Below, piece after piece: positions 54,441 to 64,000 of a stretch of 64,000 nucleotides of DNA. This DNA is from Babylonia areolata (taxonomy: Eukaryota > Mollusca > Gastropoda > Neogastropoda > Buccinidae). The position numbers and the translations under genes are program-made. The DNA lies in NCBI RefSeq assembly GCF_041734735.1, contig NC_134878.1, forward strand, positions 43,998,752 to 44,062,751, read 5' to 3'. Each line of letters begins with the position of its first letter. Within the stretch, counting starts at the first letter, position 1. The notes below the pieces were generated by a model. That model ran no database searches, was not told the DNA's origin, and was given only the letters and a program-made list of their open reading frames with translations.

Positions 54441-55533
54441 TCTGGATTACCGACTGTGGAGTACTAGCTGTGGAGTAAATTAGTAAGCTCTTTTTGTGCT
54501 GTTAGGAAGGCCTCACATGTACGAAGAATCAGGAACACTTCAGTTTTACCTTGCATACCCACTTTATCAGTCATATTGAAAGTTGTGTACTTCGACTTCA
54601 TCAGCTTCACGGGCCTCCTTGGTCAGTCTCTCAACACATGCATGCACTGCATGCAAAACCACCTTTGCATTACTTTTGTCGTTTCACTGTTTTGTTAATT
54701 ACTCTTAGTCTCAGCCAATTCCTCTGCATGAAATTCTGGCTGCTCTCCCCAGGGAGAGCGCATCACTACAGTGCCACACAGTGCAGCACACAGGACCTTG
54801 GTTTATCGGAAGACTAGATGCTCAGTTTGATTTTCCAGCAATACTTGGGAGAAAGGCAGAGAACCCAGACCCTCGTGGACACTGAATTGACAGATAAGCA
54901 TATTAACCATTCTTCCACCTTCTGTGCCATTAGTATTAGAGGATATTTGTTAAGGCCAACTTTACACCCCGCACAGATCACATTCAGCCTGAAAACTTCG
55001 AACATCTGAGGCTCTCCTATCAAATGTTGTGTTGTAAAATGTTATTGTCATGAATCATTATCATGTTATACACGTTTTTGTTGTTACTGTTACTGTGCCA
55101 ATCTTTTTACTGTTTGCCAGTTGTTTTGGTGTTTGAATGCACGATTTGTATGCCAATTTTTTTGTTTTGCGGTGTGGTTGGGCATGTTTTAAATGGAGGG
55201 GCGATGTATGGATCAAATTATCATTCTTCTTGCTTCTCTATCATCCTTTTCATCAACTATCCTTATTTTTCTTCATCTTGTTATTGTTTTTTTGTGTAAT
55301 TTAATGTAAAGAAGAAGTTTTACGCATTCTCTCTCTTCCGCACCCCCAACCCCTCCTCCTCCTCCTCTCTCTTTCCTTCTCTTCCCATTCCATCTCATTT
55401 TTCATTTGTGTAATTTTTTATTTAATATATTTCATTTGTCAATCACTATTTCCCCTCTTCCTGATAATCTCTTATGTTTGTTCTGTTATGCATTGGATAT
55501 GTTCACATTTCTCTCTGACTGCTTAGTAAGTAG

Positions 55534-55535
<2 letters not shown>

Positions 55536-55588
<53 letters not shown>
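55536..55588. repeat. (CT)26 microsatellite
   Basis: An uninterrupted CT run of about 53 bases. Confidence 0.95.
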
Positions 55589-55591
<3 letters not shown>

Positions 55592-55880
55592 AGATGAAGA
55601 TTTGTTTTTTAAGGCTTTTTTTTTTCTTCCTACTTTGCTGCATTTGCAATATATCAGCTTCAAGTATTGTTCAGAGTTGAATAAATTCTTACTGTTAAGA
55701 ATCATGACTGGACTGTGTGAAGCACTTTTTTTTCAGAATTAATTTGTTTGTCAAACTGGAAAAGTCAAAGGTGTGTGGAGAGTGAGAAGTAATGGGAGGT
55801 AATCGAGACTACACAAGCAGGGTGGGTTGTAGAGTTGCTTCCCTTACTTTGGTGGTTTGCAACAAACACTTAAGAGTTAG

Positions 55881-55883
<3 letters not shown>

Positions 55884-55940
<57 letters not shown>
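55884..55940. repeat. (AT)n-(GT)n microsatellite
   Basis: About 37 bases of AT followed by about 19 of GT. Confidence 0.95.
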
Positions 55941-55941
<1 letters not shown>

Positions 55942-57830
55942 AAATTATGATTATGTATATATTAGTTTTGCTCTCATCTTTCATATCATTGTGTTGCATA
56001 TCAGACTGATGACTTTTGTTTTCTTTTTCTTTCTTTTTTTCGTTATGTACTTTCTCCTTCTGTTCTTTTTAATTTCATTTTTTTAGAAGACATTTTCACC
56101 CTTTCTCTGTATCCTTCACCCTAGTATTATTTTATCATCCTGGTTTTTTGTTGTTGAATGTTTCTCCATGACTTTGAAATAATTAAGGGGATAAATTCAT
56201 TGTCAGTGATTCTTCACTACAAATTTGAATCTGATCAAAATAATTAAATTATTAGTTTAGAAGAAATGTTTTTGCATTTCTTTATTCAATTTTGAGGTTT
56301 TTGTTTACAAGAATTGCAATGTGCTTTTAAATGTTACTTTTGAAATATTTCAAAACTGTCAAAAATGGATGGTCATTAAGCATCAAAACTTTCATTTTAT
56401 CATCTGAACAGTTTTACTATTATTTTACATGTGGCAGTCTGTGGCCTTTGATACTAAACTTACTTGACCAATTATACAGTGAATTATTATGTACATTATA
56501 TAATTATCATATATAGATCTGTAGATAGATAGAGATATAATGGTGAGAGTGAGAGAGAGAGAGAGAGATCTGCCTTACTTGATTTTACGTTTTCAGTTGA
56601 TTATTTTGTACTGCTTCCCTTAATTTACTAACCTGGGTTCACAAAGAAAAAGCAAAACCCTTCGGACAAGGGACAGAATCCTAAACTTGACTTGTCAGTG
56701 ACATGCAAGAGTTGTGCCCCTTAGACCAATGCTTTAGGATCCCGAAGTGACAGGTGTTCACTTTAATGTCAAAAGGGGGGTCTTTAAAAAACAAACAGTA
56801 AAAGCAACATAGCATGAGAATTGTGCTTCATTATGACACAGATGGGCTGTTGTGCTTTTATATGCGTTTATTCAGATTATTCTGCATAAAGATCCTTTGG
56901 CAATCATACACACAGTGGAAAATGTGGGAACACCAGTTGAGTTTATTGTTCATCTTTAAAATTACACACACTTTGTGTGTGTGTGTGTGTGTGTGTTGTT
57001 GTTGTTGCTGCTGCTGCACATGATCATACACATACCACACCATTCTTCAGATCAAACTTCCTTTGCTTTATTTATTTGTCTGTTTATCTATTTTTATGGT
57101 TTTTCATTTCCACTTCTTGGTTTTAACTGGAAATGACATGGACAGCTTGTGGGAATTAATAAAGTTAAATTAATCCAAGTCATCTAACCTTAACACTAGT
57201 AACAGGGAGAGACTGTGTGGATTAACATTAAGTAAAATAGAAGCTGTGTTGAGTGCATACACTATCTGCCTGCCCGAGGAATAAAACTTGACATTGTTAC
57301 AGACAAAATGATTTCAAATAGAAAAGTTAATTCAAATGTTGAGATCAAATTTACACCCAAATTTACGCTGTCTGTACCGATCAGATCTGCTTAATATCAG
57401 GAAAATGAGAAGAAAAAAGCATCCACAGGGCAGCAAAATGAAAATGGAGGGTGATATGTTTTTGTTATGGAAACAGTGGTGATGGACTAATCAAAGATGT
57501 AAAAGTGTACTGGTAATGTTGTGGTCAACTGAGCACAACCCAAGTTGAAAAAGAATTTATTATTATCATTAAGTTTTCAGTTTGTCAAAGAGACTTGAGT
57601 CAATGAGTGCAGAGCTCTTAATGCAAGAAATTGTTCAAACACAGAAATCAATAAAATGTGTGGACTTTGATCAAAGCTTGCGATGGTTTAGCTGAACCTA
57701 CAGTGTTTCACTTTCACTGTTTCAGCACTCCTGTCCTGTGTTTGTCTGATATCAGTTAATCTAGAGAGACAGACAAATAGATTAAGAGACAACGGAGACT
57801 GAGAGACTGCTTGTGACAAGGAATGTTGAC

Positions 57831-58314
57831 ACCATTTGAAGAGTGCGGATTACTACCAAGGGAGACTATCTAAAGAAGGGGGCCAGGATATGGCGAAGTT
57901 GACACTAAGAGGAGTCACTTCCCTTCGACTACTTCCCTGGGCTGCAATGGCCACGGAAGAGACATGCGGCCCTGATAAAATGACTTCTGACACCACAATC
58001 TATTTAATTATATTTGCTTACTGTCTCAGAATGAGTTATGGTCATGTGTTGTTGGCACAGACAATAACACATGGGTTCAGATTTGATGAGTTTTGTTTTG
58101 ACATTTCCAATCACAACTCTGTGGCAACAGATAATCGGTTATGAAACTTTCTGCGAGACTGAAACCGGTTTATAGACAGCATATTCAGTTTACAATCAGT
58201 TAATCTAAACACGCAAACGAAAGAGCGCAGGTCTTAATCAGTAATAAGATTAAAAATGCCTGGGAAAGTTTTGTGACATCTGAGGTTTGAATCAGTGAGA
58301 GAGAAGATTATAAA
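57831..58314. other. Non-coding or repeat-derived stretch
   Basis: The first part (57840-57990) is GC-richer and has a + strand open frame (AKLTLRGVTSLRLLPWAAMA) with no splice or start support. It may be a dispersed repeat. Confidence 0.3.
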
Positions 58315-58680
58315 GCTGGAAACGGGGGACCGCAAATTCAAACACCCCATCAAACTAGAGAACCGATTGTTGTCGGTATGATGTGGTTGTACTCAGTAGC
58401 CTCTGTAGGTACAAAGGTCGTGTCGGGAGAGAGAGAGAGAGAGAGAGAGAGAGCATCGAACTGGGGAAACTCCATTGTAGAGACGAACTTTCTGTGGGTA
58501 TCATTTGGTTGTGTTAGCTTTTGAATTATACAGACTGTACAAGGGTCGAGCAGCGGGCGGGGAGTTATAAGATAAAACTGGGGAAACTCCAGTGTAGAAA
58601 ACTTTCTGTGGGTATCAGTTGGTTGTGTTAGCTTGTATTAAATAGACTGTACAAAGGTCGGTCGGGGGTGGGGGTGGGGG
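58315..58680 (+). repeat. Tandem repeat, ~115-bp unit, two clear and one diverged copy
   Basis: AACTGGGGAAACTCCATTGT at 58459 recurs as AACTGGGGAAACTCCAGTGT at about 58577, followed in both by AAACTTTCTGTGGGTATCA, TTGGTTGTGTTAGCTT and GACTGTACAARGGTCG. A diverged earlier copy (GTATGATGTGGTTGTACTC ... GTACAAAGGTCGTGTCGGG) spans about 58315-58430. Confidence 0.85.
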
Positions 58681-58684
58681 TAGG
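58663..58684 (+). other. G-quadruplex-type run
   Basis: GGGGGTGGGGGTGGGGGTAGG with another G satisfies the G3+N1-7 rule four times over. It lies at the end of the tandem repeat. Confidence 0.7.
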
Positions 58685-59484
58685 GTCCACGACAGACAGA
58701 AAAAGGGGGAGTGAGAGAACATGTCATGGTATTAAACTCCACTCATGCTTTCCCTTTCCTCCACACACACACGTTCTCTCTCTCTCTCTCTCTCTCTCCA
58801 GTCTCTGTCTACAGATCTCCGTCTGCCTGTCCGTCTCTCTTCCTGCCTGCCTCTCTCTCTCTCCCTCCCTCTCTCCCTCCCTCACTGTCTCTCATGTATA
58901 CAGTCAATAACAGTGAAACATCAAAGCGTGAAAAAAAAGCTGCTCTCTCTCTCTGTGTCTCTTTCTCTCTCTCTCAGCCAAACCGAACCTCTCACATTCT
59001 TCACAGTTTGGCTATTCCCAAAATTCCACCACCATTTGATCGCGTACATGTGTACTGTGGTCGAACTGAAGTACAAAGGTCCTGTTTGCATCGACATTAC
59101 AAGATTCAACTAACGGCCTGCCGGCCAACAGACAGTGGATCTTAAATGGCTTTCAGACGTCTGACCCAAACAAGGAGCTGGTCCCCATTTGCCGAGCAGT
59201 AGCTGTTAACAGTTTAGCACTGTGACTTGAACTTGAAGATTAACAACCTTCTGGATTTCGTTGCTCTCTCTCTCTATCTCTCCATCTCTCTCTCTCTCTC
59301 TGTTTCTCGGGCCTGGGTCAGACAATCAGCAAACGCTTGTTCACTTTTAGTCTGTAAGTTGTTATGGCTACGAGTGAAAGTCAGCTTTTATCCATGGATA
59401 AATCCGCTTGACACAGAGGTCAACTGATAAGAACAGACGCTACAGCAGGGACTGGTCATCTTGCCTTGTCGTCAAGCCAGATGA

Positions 59485-59530
59485 GGAGGGGGGGGGGGGG
59501 GGGTTGATTGGGGGGGAGGATGGAGGGGGG
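59485..59530 (+). other. Poly(G) tract with flanking G runs
   Basis: About 18 consecutive G followed by more G4+ runs; strong quadruplex potential and a likely assembly or polymerase trouble spot. Confidence 0.8.
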
Positions 59531-60252
59531 AGGGGGTTACAGCCAACATGTGGTCAGTTTAGGACTGCTGTATAAAATTGTCACATGCGTATAGCCTCTG
59601 AGTAAGTGGGGGGGAAGTAGCGCTGTTTTTTTTTTAGATCTTGGTCGGCGACCCGTTCTTGCATATGTGTTGCTGATTATCCATGTCGCCTTGTGACTTT
59701 GGCCTGTTGTCTTAAGCTGGACCACGCCGGCCATATCTTGTCATCCACTCAGACCTGTACACAACTCTTATCGTCTTATCCATCCACCCCAGGGCCCAGA
59801 AGTAAACACACATGTACGGCAGAAGCTTTGGATTGTTTGAGGGTTTAAACTTGTTGCCTGATAAGAAAACACCTGTCAGGTGGTGGAGAGGGGGTGGGGA
59901 TGGGTGGTTGGGGAGGGTGGGGGGGATGAAGATCCACGAGATGACAACAGTAAACTACAGAAACAAAAGAATAAATAACCAATGTGAGTGAAATAACCGA
60001 ACCGGAGCAAAAAGTGAGGGTGCACACTTTAACCAAAAAAACAGGGAAAAAAAAAGGAGACAGGTCGGTACAACGAAAGTTGTGATTCACAAGACAGGCA
60101 TTCTCACCAATAAATAACTTATTTAAAATCGCAGTCGTGACTTGGTGTGATCTGAGAGTCAAACCAGAATCTGCCCCAGACCACCCCTTCCCCAAATCGT
60201 TTACAAAATAAGTTACATACAAAAAGGAAGAAAGGTGAGAAAATCAACTTAC

Positions 60253-60268
60253 CTGACGAACTTGACAT
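60253..60268 (-). CDS. Candidate first coding exon
   Basis: On the minus strand ATG at 60268-60266 reads MSSSS plus one base, then a strong donor GTCAG|GTAAGTTG (60253/60252). Upstream lies a GC-richer stretch (GCCGCCGAGTCTAGCGGACG near 60306-60325) that would be 5' UTR. No downstream exon could be recognised between 55 and 60 kb. Confidence 0.35.
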
Positions 60269-60379
60269 TGCCAGTGTGGGTGCAGGGAAGATACTAACAC
60301 AAGCCGTCCGCTAGACTCGGCGGCCCTTGGTCCAAATTCTTCCTCCCCCCACTGATGAAAACTTGGAAGAAAAGTTGAA

Positions 60380-60440
60380 CGCTGAAGAGTAGAAAAGCAC
60401 TTTTCTTTCTGACGTACCACCATTGGACTGCATGCTCATA
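60380..60440 (-). promoter_or_regulatory. Candidate promoter with CCAAT and CRE-like motifs
   Basis: On the minus strand CAGTCCAATGGTGGTACGTC followed by AG contains a CCAAT box and a TACGTCA half-CRE about 7 bases apart (60411-60432), about 150 bases upstream of the candidate start at 60268. Confidence 0.35.
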
Positions 60441-60778
60441 ACAAAAGTTTTGTCCCGGAAGAACGTGTTTTGTTGTTCATGTTTTCCAGCTCGTCGATCC
60501 GATCTTAATCATTATCATAATCACCATCATCTCCGTCTACTACCTTCTACTAACTCCTCCCCCCACCCCCCTCACACACACACATGCAGTTAGGAGCGAG
60601 TTTAGGCCATACTAGGCTCTTCCGACCGACCAGTCCAAATGGCAAGTTGAAGTTCACTCTCATGTCCATTTCACTTTTGTCACCTGGTTCGGCCACCCAA
60701 GACCAGTACTTCGTTCTCAGAGAGTTCAGAAAAAGGAAGGGAAAATGGACAGTTTTCTGTGTGGATCTCTTTCAGAGT

Positions 60779-60833
<55 letters not shown>

Positions 60834-60983
60834 CCCCTCTCTCTCCCTCCATCACCCCTCTCTCTCTCTCATCAACAACCCGCCCCTTCCCTCATGTTTT
60901 TCTTCTATGCTCTCTCTCTCTCATGTCTGTTTCTCTCAATGTCTCTTTCGCGGTCTGTCTCTCTCTCTCTCCATCTGCTCCCC

Positions 60984-61018
<35 letters not shown>

Positions 61019-61505
61019 TTGCTGTCTCAGTCTCTGTCGCGCTCTCCGTCTGTCTCTGTGCCTCTGTCTCTGCATCTCTCTCTGTCTGTCTCTCCCCTCT
61101 CTCTCCTCTCTCTCTGTGTCTCAGCAACCACCCGCCCCTTCTCTCATCAGTGTTTTTCTTCTACGCTCTCTCTCTTTCTTTCTTTCTCTTTCTCTTTCTC
61201 TCTCCCACTCTCTCTCTCTCTCATGTGTGTCTCTCTCTTCCTCTCTCTTTGTCTTTATATCGGTCTCTCTCTCTCCACCCGCTCCCCGTCTCTCTCTCTC
61301 TCTCGCTCTCTCGGTGTCGCTGTCTGTCTCTGTCGCTCTCTACGTCTGTCTCTGTGCCTGTCTCTGCATCTCTCTGTCTCTCTCTCCTTCTGTACCCCCC
61401 ACCCCTTTTTTTCCCCTCTCTCTGTGTTTCTCTGTCTGACTGACTGTCTATCTCTCAGTGCTTTGAGAGCGCGCCAGTGTGGGCTTGAGAACGAACCCTG
61501 TGTAG

Positions 61506-61538
<33 letters not shown>

Positions 61539-62589
61539 CTCTCTTTCTCTCAAGTTCTCTCTTCTCCCGGCCCCCTCTCCGCTCCCCTCTCTGTGTTGCT
61601 GATCTGTTGTTATTGTTTGTATTTTATGGTTACAGTACCAATGAAACTCTCCCATTGTAGTCATGCATTACCTGTTTGCTTTCTGGTATTTGCGATGTCT
61701 TATTTTTATGAAGGCAAAATATGATATGTGTGTGTGGGTATGGGTCTGTCTCTGTCTCTCTCTATCTCTCTCTGTGTGTCGCACGCGAGGGATGTGAGGA
61801 AGGGTAGGATGATGAGTGAGCGAGATATACGCATCATATACACGTGTATGCACATATGTATGTGCCTATGGGCAAAGTACATTAAACCATTCCGATTCAT
61901 TCTCTCTCCCCCTCTCTCTCTCACTCACTGTCGCTGTCTCACTGTCGCTCTCTCGGTTTGTCTATGTGCCTCTGTCACTGCATCTCTCTCTCTCTCTCTC
62001 TCTCTTTCTCGTGTCTGCCACTCTCTTCCTCTCTGTGTCTCTTTCTCGGTCTGTCTCTGTCTCTATTCCTCTGTTCCTCTTAATCTCTCTTCCCCTCTCT
62101 CTCTCTCTCCCCCCCCTCTCCCCTCAATCTCTGTCCCTCTCTAGCCCATACGTTTCCCTTGCTGATGTTCTCCCATTATATTGCTATACAGGTGCACCCC
62201 CATCAGTATACTGTGCATCGTCACTCGCAGCTCAGATATTTATAATCATTCTTTTATTTTGAGATGTGCGATTCATTTCTCTTTAAATGTCATAACCATC
62301 ATGCTCGTGCTGTTATTATTTGGTAGTGTGTAGTGTTGACCCTGTTCGAGGCGGGTCTGGGTGAAAGAAAAAAGGAGAGAGAGAGAGAGAGAGCGCGCGC
62401 ACACACCAATGCTTACCTATTATCATCGGATCTCTTTCAGAGTCACTCTCTCTCTCTGTCTCTGTCTCTCTCTCTCTGTCTCTCTCTCTCTCTCTCTCTG
62501 TCTCTCCATCCCCTCTCTCTCTCATCAACAACCCACCCCTTCCCTCATGTTTTTCTTCTATGCTCATAATCGCCATCACCAAATATCAT

Positions 62590-62700
62590 TATAATCACCA
62601 CCAGTAGCAGCACCGGCACCACCACCACCACCATTACCATCATCATCAGCAGCAGCAGCAGCACCGCAACCTCCATCATCATCACTTCTCCCATGACTAC
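62590..62700. repeat. Trinucleotide-rich stretch
   Basis: Imperfect CAC, ATC and CAG repeats. Confidence 0.8.
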
Positions 62701-62798
62701 AACAGATGTCGTGGGGTGGGGACAACAGAAGAAGGTGACACACATGTGTCCTCCCTCCTCCGCCAATACAAGTCCAAGCTGATCGAAAGGCGGCCGAC

Positions 62799-63186
62799 GG
62801 GCGCCATAGCCGAATGGTTAAAGCGTTGGACTTTTGATCTGAGGGTCTCGGGTTCGAATCACGATGACGGCGCCTGGTGGGTAAAGGGTGGAGATTTTTA
62901 CGATCTCCCAGGTCAACATAATTATGTGCAGACCTGCCAGTGCCTGAATCCCCTTCGTGTGTATGCGCAAGCATAAGATCAAATACGCACGTTAAAGATC
63001 CTGTAATCCATGTCAGCGTTCGGTGGGTTATGGAAACAAGAACATACCCAGCATGCACACCCCCGAAAACGGAGTATGGCTGCCTACATGGCGGGGTAAA
63101 AACGGTCATACACGTAAAAAGCCCACTCGCGTATATACGAGTGAACGTGGGAGTTGAAGCCCACGAACGCAGCAGAAGAAGAAGAA
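62799..63186 (+). mobile_element. tRNA-derived SINE, nearly complete reference copy
   Basis: The head reads GGGCGCCATAGCCGAATGGT (A box), an anticodon-arm-like stretch with loop CTTTTGA, GGGTTCGAATCACG (B box) and GGCGCC, able to pair with the start. The body has GGAGATTTTTACGATCTCCC (a perfect inverted repeat), CAGACCTGCCAGTGCCTGAA, CACGTTAAAGATCCTG and ACATACCCAGCATGCACACC. The tail has AGTATGGCTGCCTACATGGC, GGTCATACACGTAAAAAGCC, CGTATATACGAGTGAACGTG and ends in (AGA)n. RNA polymerase III boxes and the GAA-repeat tail mark it as a SINE and not a tRNA gene. At least six other fragments of this family occur in the window. Confidence 0.9.
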
Positions 63187-63367
63187 TGGCGGCCGCTGAC
63201 GCTCAGGCAAAGGACATGACTGTCATGTGTTTCAATATGTCGGACAGCACTTCCATTGTCGCCGTCGTTTGCGTCCGTCGTCGACGGTGCCTGCCTGCCT
63301 GCCTTTTGCTTCGTGGTTCTGCTGTAGTCTGCCATCAGTGCTGCGTGACGTGGCATCACAGACATGT

Positions 63368-64000
63368 GATGATGATGATGATGGCTGGTTCTTCGCTTGC
63401 GAAGATTAGTGGGAAGTTCCCGCCAGGGTGGGCGGTATGCCTTTTGATGACTAATTAGTCCAATCCGTGATCTGCAGAGACTGTGGCATTGTGGGCAGGT
63501 GATGATCTGGCCTGCGTTGCTGGGCTGCGGACCTGGGTCTTTCCTTCTCCTTCTTTTCTCCTGGATGTTCAGTCGTCTGGTTTCCTGAAAGTGTTGGGTT
63601 CCCCTGAGCGTTGAAGATCTCCAGCTACCTCTATCTGATGCTGACTGCTCCCATGTCTTGGGGTTGATGTCCGCTTGGTATAGTTGCTTCTTCAGTTGGT
63701 CCTTGCTGTGGTGCGCCTGTATTGGGTTTGCCTTGGACCAACTCCCCATAGAATACTGCTTTCGGCATGCGAGTGTCAGGCATCCGGGTGATGTGTCCTG
63801 CCCAGCGAAGTTGTTTTAGCATGAGCATTGACTCGATGCTTTGCAGTTGATCTCTTTCTAGGACTTCTATGTTCGTTATGTAGTCCTTCCATTTGATGCC
63901 CATGATAGACCGCTTTGTTTGTTTCCGGTACAGCACCCATGCCTCTGATCCATATAGCAGTGTTGACAGTACAGCAGCTCGGTAGACTTGCATCTTTGTG
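63368..64000 (-). mobile_element. 3' end of an RTE-like LINE, continuing past the window edge
   Basis: On the minus strand from 63993: QVYRAAVLSTLLYGSEAWVL, IMGIKWKDYITNIEVLERDQ, LRWAGHITRMPDTRMPKAVF, YGELVQGKPNTGAPQQGP. A frame change near 63690 is followed by DINPKTWEQSASDRGSWRSS, IQEKRRRRKDPGPQPSNAG and a zinc-finger-like end ITCPQCHSLCRSRIGLISHQ. This block order (LLYGSE, GIKWKD, LRWAGH-RM, YGEL-GK, then CxxC...H) is typical of the C-terminus of a widespread RTE-type or related LINE. About 8 residues seem to be missing in the RR...GIKW part. The element ends in an (ATC)n/(GAT)n tail at 63368-63383, in line with its minus orientation. Confidence 0.8.

Larger units (their letters stand above)
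54441..57830. other. Intergenic stretch
   Basis: AT-rich, with (CT)n at 55536-55588, (AT)n-(GT)n at 55884-55940, (GT)n at 56977-56995 followed by short (GTT)n and (GCT)n runs. Very decayed tRNA-like pieces may lie near 54860-54925 and 56690-56745 on the minus strand. No exon supported. Confidence 0.45.
58770..62560 (+). repeat. Long CT-rich satellite-like region with higher-order units
   Basis: CT-dinucleotide and tetranucleotide variants dominate 58775-58990, 60780-61490, 61745-62160 and 62440-62525. Unique-looking words recur at long spacing: CATCAACAACCCRCCCCTTC with CTCATGTTTTTCTTCTATGC at about 60870, 62525 and, with changes, 61130; GGATCTCTTTCAGAGTCA at about 60763 and 62429; and CTCTGTCGCTCTC-type blocks at about 61030, 61330 and 61945. 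These show that larger units were duplicated and then diverged. All long open frames here are byproducts of the CT bias. Confidence 0.8.

Noticed and set aside
54860-54925. Additional tRNA-like SINE head on the minus strand
   Set aside because: Only a vague resemblance (GAACCCAGACCCTC and TTAACCATTC); too decayed to claim. The same applies to 56690-56745.
60584-61660. 358-codon open frame, and two overlapping ones of over 220 codons
   Set aside because: Almost entirely Ser/Leu from CT-dinucleotide repeats read in three frames; no start context, splice site or complexity.
62801-62875. tRNA gene
   Set aside because: The head has A and B boxes but continues into a conserved SINE body and GAA tail, and copies recur in the window; the cloverleaf is only partial.
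62576-63109. 177-codon minus-strand open frame
   Set aside because: Runs antisense through the SINE and a trinucleotide stretch.
1-64000. Retroviral, LTR-retrotransposon or Polinton-like sequence
   Set aside because: No protease, integrase, gag-like or capsid-like frame and no long terminal direct repeat pair was seen; all RT-related fragments have non-LTR motif order.

Overview
The window is animal nuclear DNA, most likely from a mollusc and probably a marine gastropod. It is AT-rich, has long non-coding stretches and split genes with GT-AG introns, and carries abundant (GT)n, (CT)n and (AT)n microsatellites. It holds many decayed LINEs of several clades and a tRNA-derived SINE family of a type I associate from memory with gastropod genomes. 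There is no operon, bacterial gene, CRISPR array or recognisable retrovirus or LTR element.

Layout. 1-5 kb: the last coding exon (1783-1940, +) and long 3' region of an unidentified gene, with a SINE tail and a LINE scrap. 7.3-9.15 kb: a piggyBac-like non-autonomous transposon with TTAA target duplications, split by a second copy of its own family in opposite orientation; a third copy lies at 29.5-30.4 kb. 9.37-15.53 kb (-): the best gene, five exons coding about 889 residues, ending in a motif very close to the C-terminal RAD51-binding motif of RAD51AP1. Its promoter at about 15.5-15.75 kb looks divergent, with a short + strand leader exon ending at a good splice donor. 16.4-17.2 kb: composite LINE debris. 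21.2-23.1 kb (-): a decayed L2/Rex1-like LINE. 24.0-27.5 kb (-): a nearly full-length but decayed CR1-like LINE, with a second 3' fragment head to head at 27.5-28.2 kb (+). 28.3-29.2 kb: an NRF1-type promoter motif, a LINE scrap and a SINE.

32-34 kb: a broken acidic ORF and several dispersed repeats, one of which recurs at 43.9 kb and looks like a duplicated exon fossil. 36.9 kb (+): a promoter-like start with a 42-codon ORF. 38.7-39.7 kb (-): a clear terminal coding exon and a probable upstream exon of an unknown gene. 40.8-42.3 kb (+): an I-clade-like LINE that has lost its reverse transcriptase but keeps the RNase H domain. 44.4-46.8 kb (+): probable exons of another unidentified gene. 47.3 kb (-): an unplaced ORF. 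50-55 kb: SINE pieces, GC-rich repeat-like blocks and a ~110-bp minisatellite. 58-62.6 kb: very CT-rich DNA with higher-order repeats, plus a candidate promoter and first exon at 60.25-60.4 kb (-). 62.8-63.2 kb: the best-preserved SINE. 63.4-64 kb (-): the 3' end of an RTE-like LINE running off the window.

Only the RAD51-binding protein gene gives a functional picture, in homologous recombination or meiosis. The other host exons are single exons whose partners lie outside the window or could not be linked by eye. Splice calls rest on sequence and phase alone; family assignments come from remembered motifs and no search was run.
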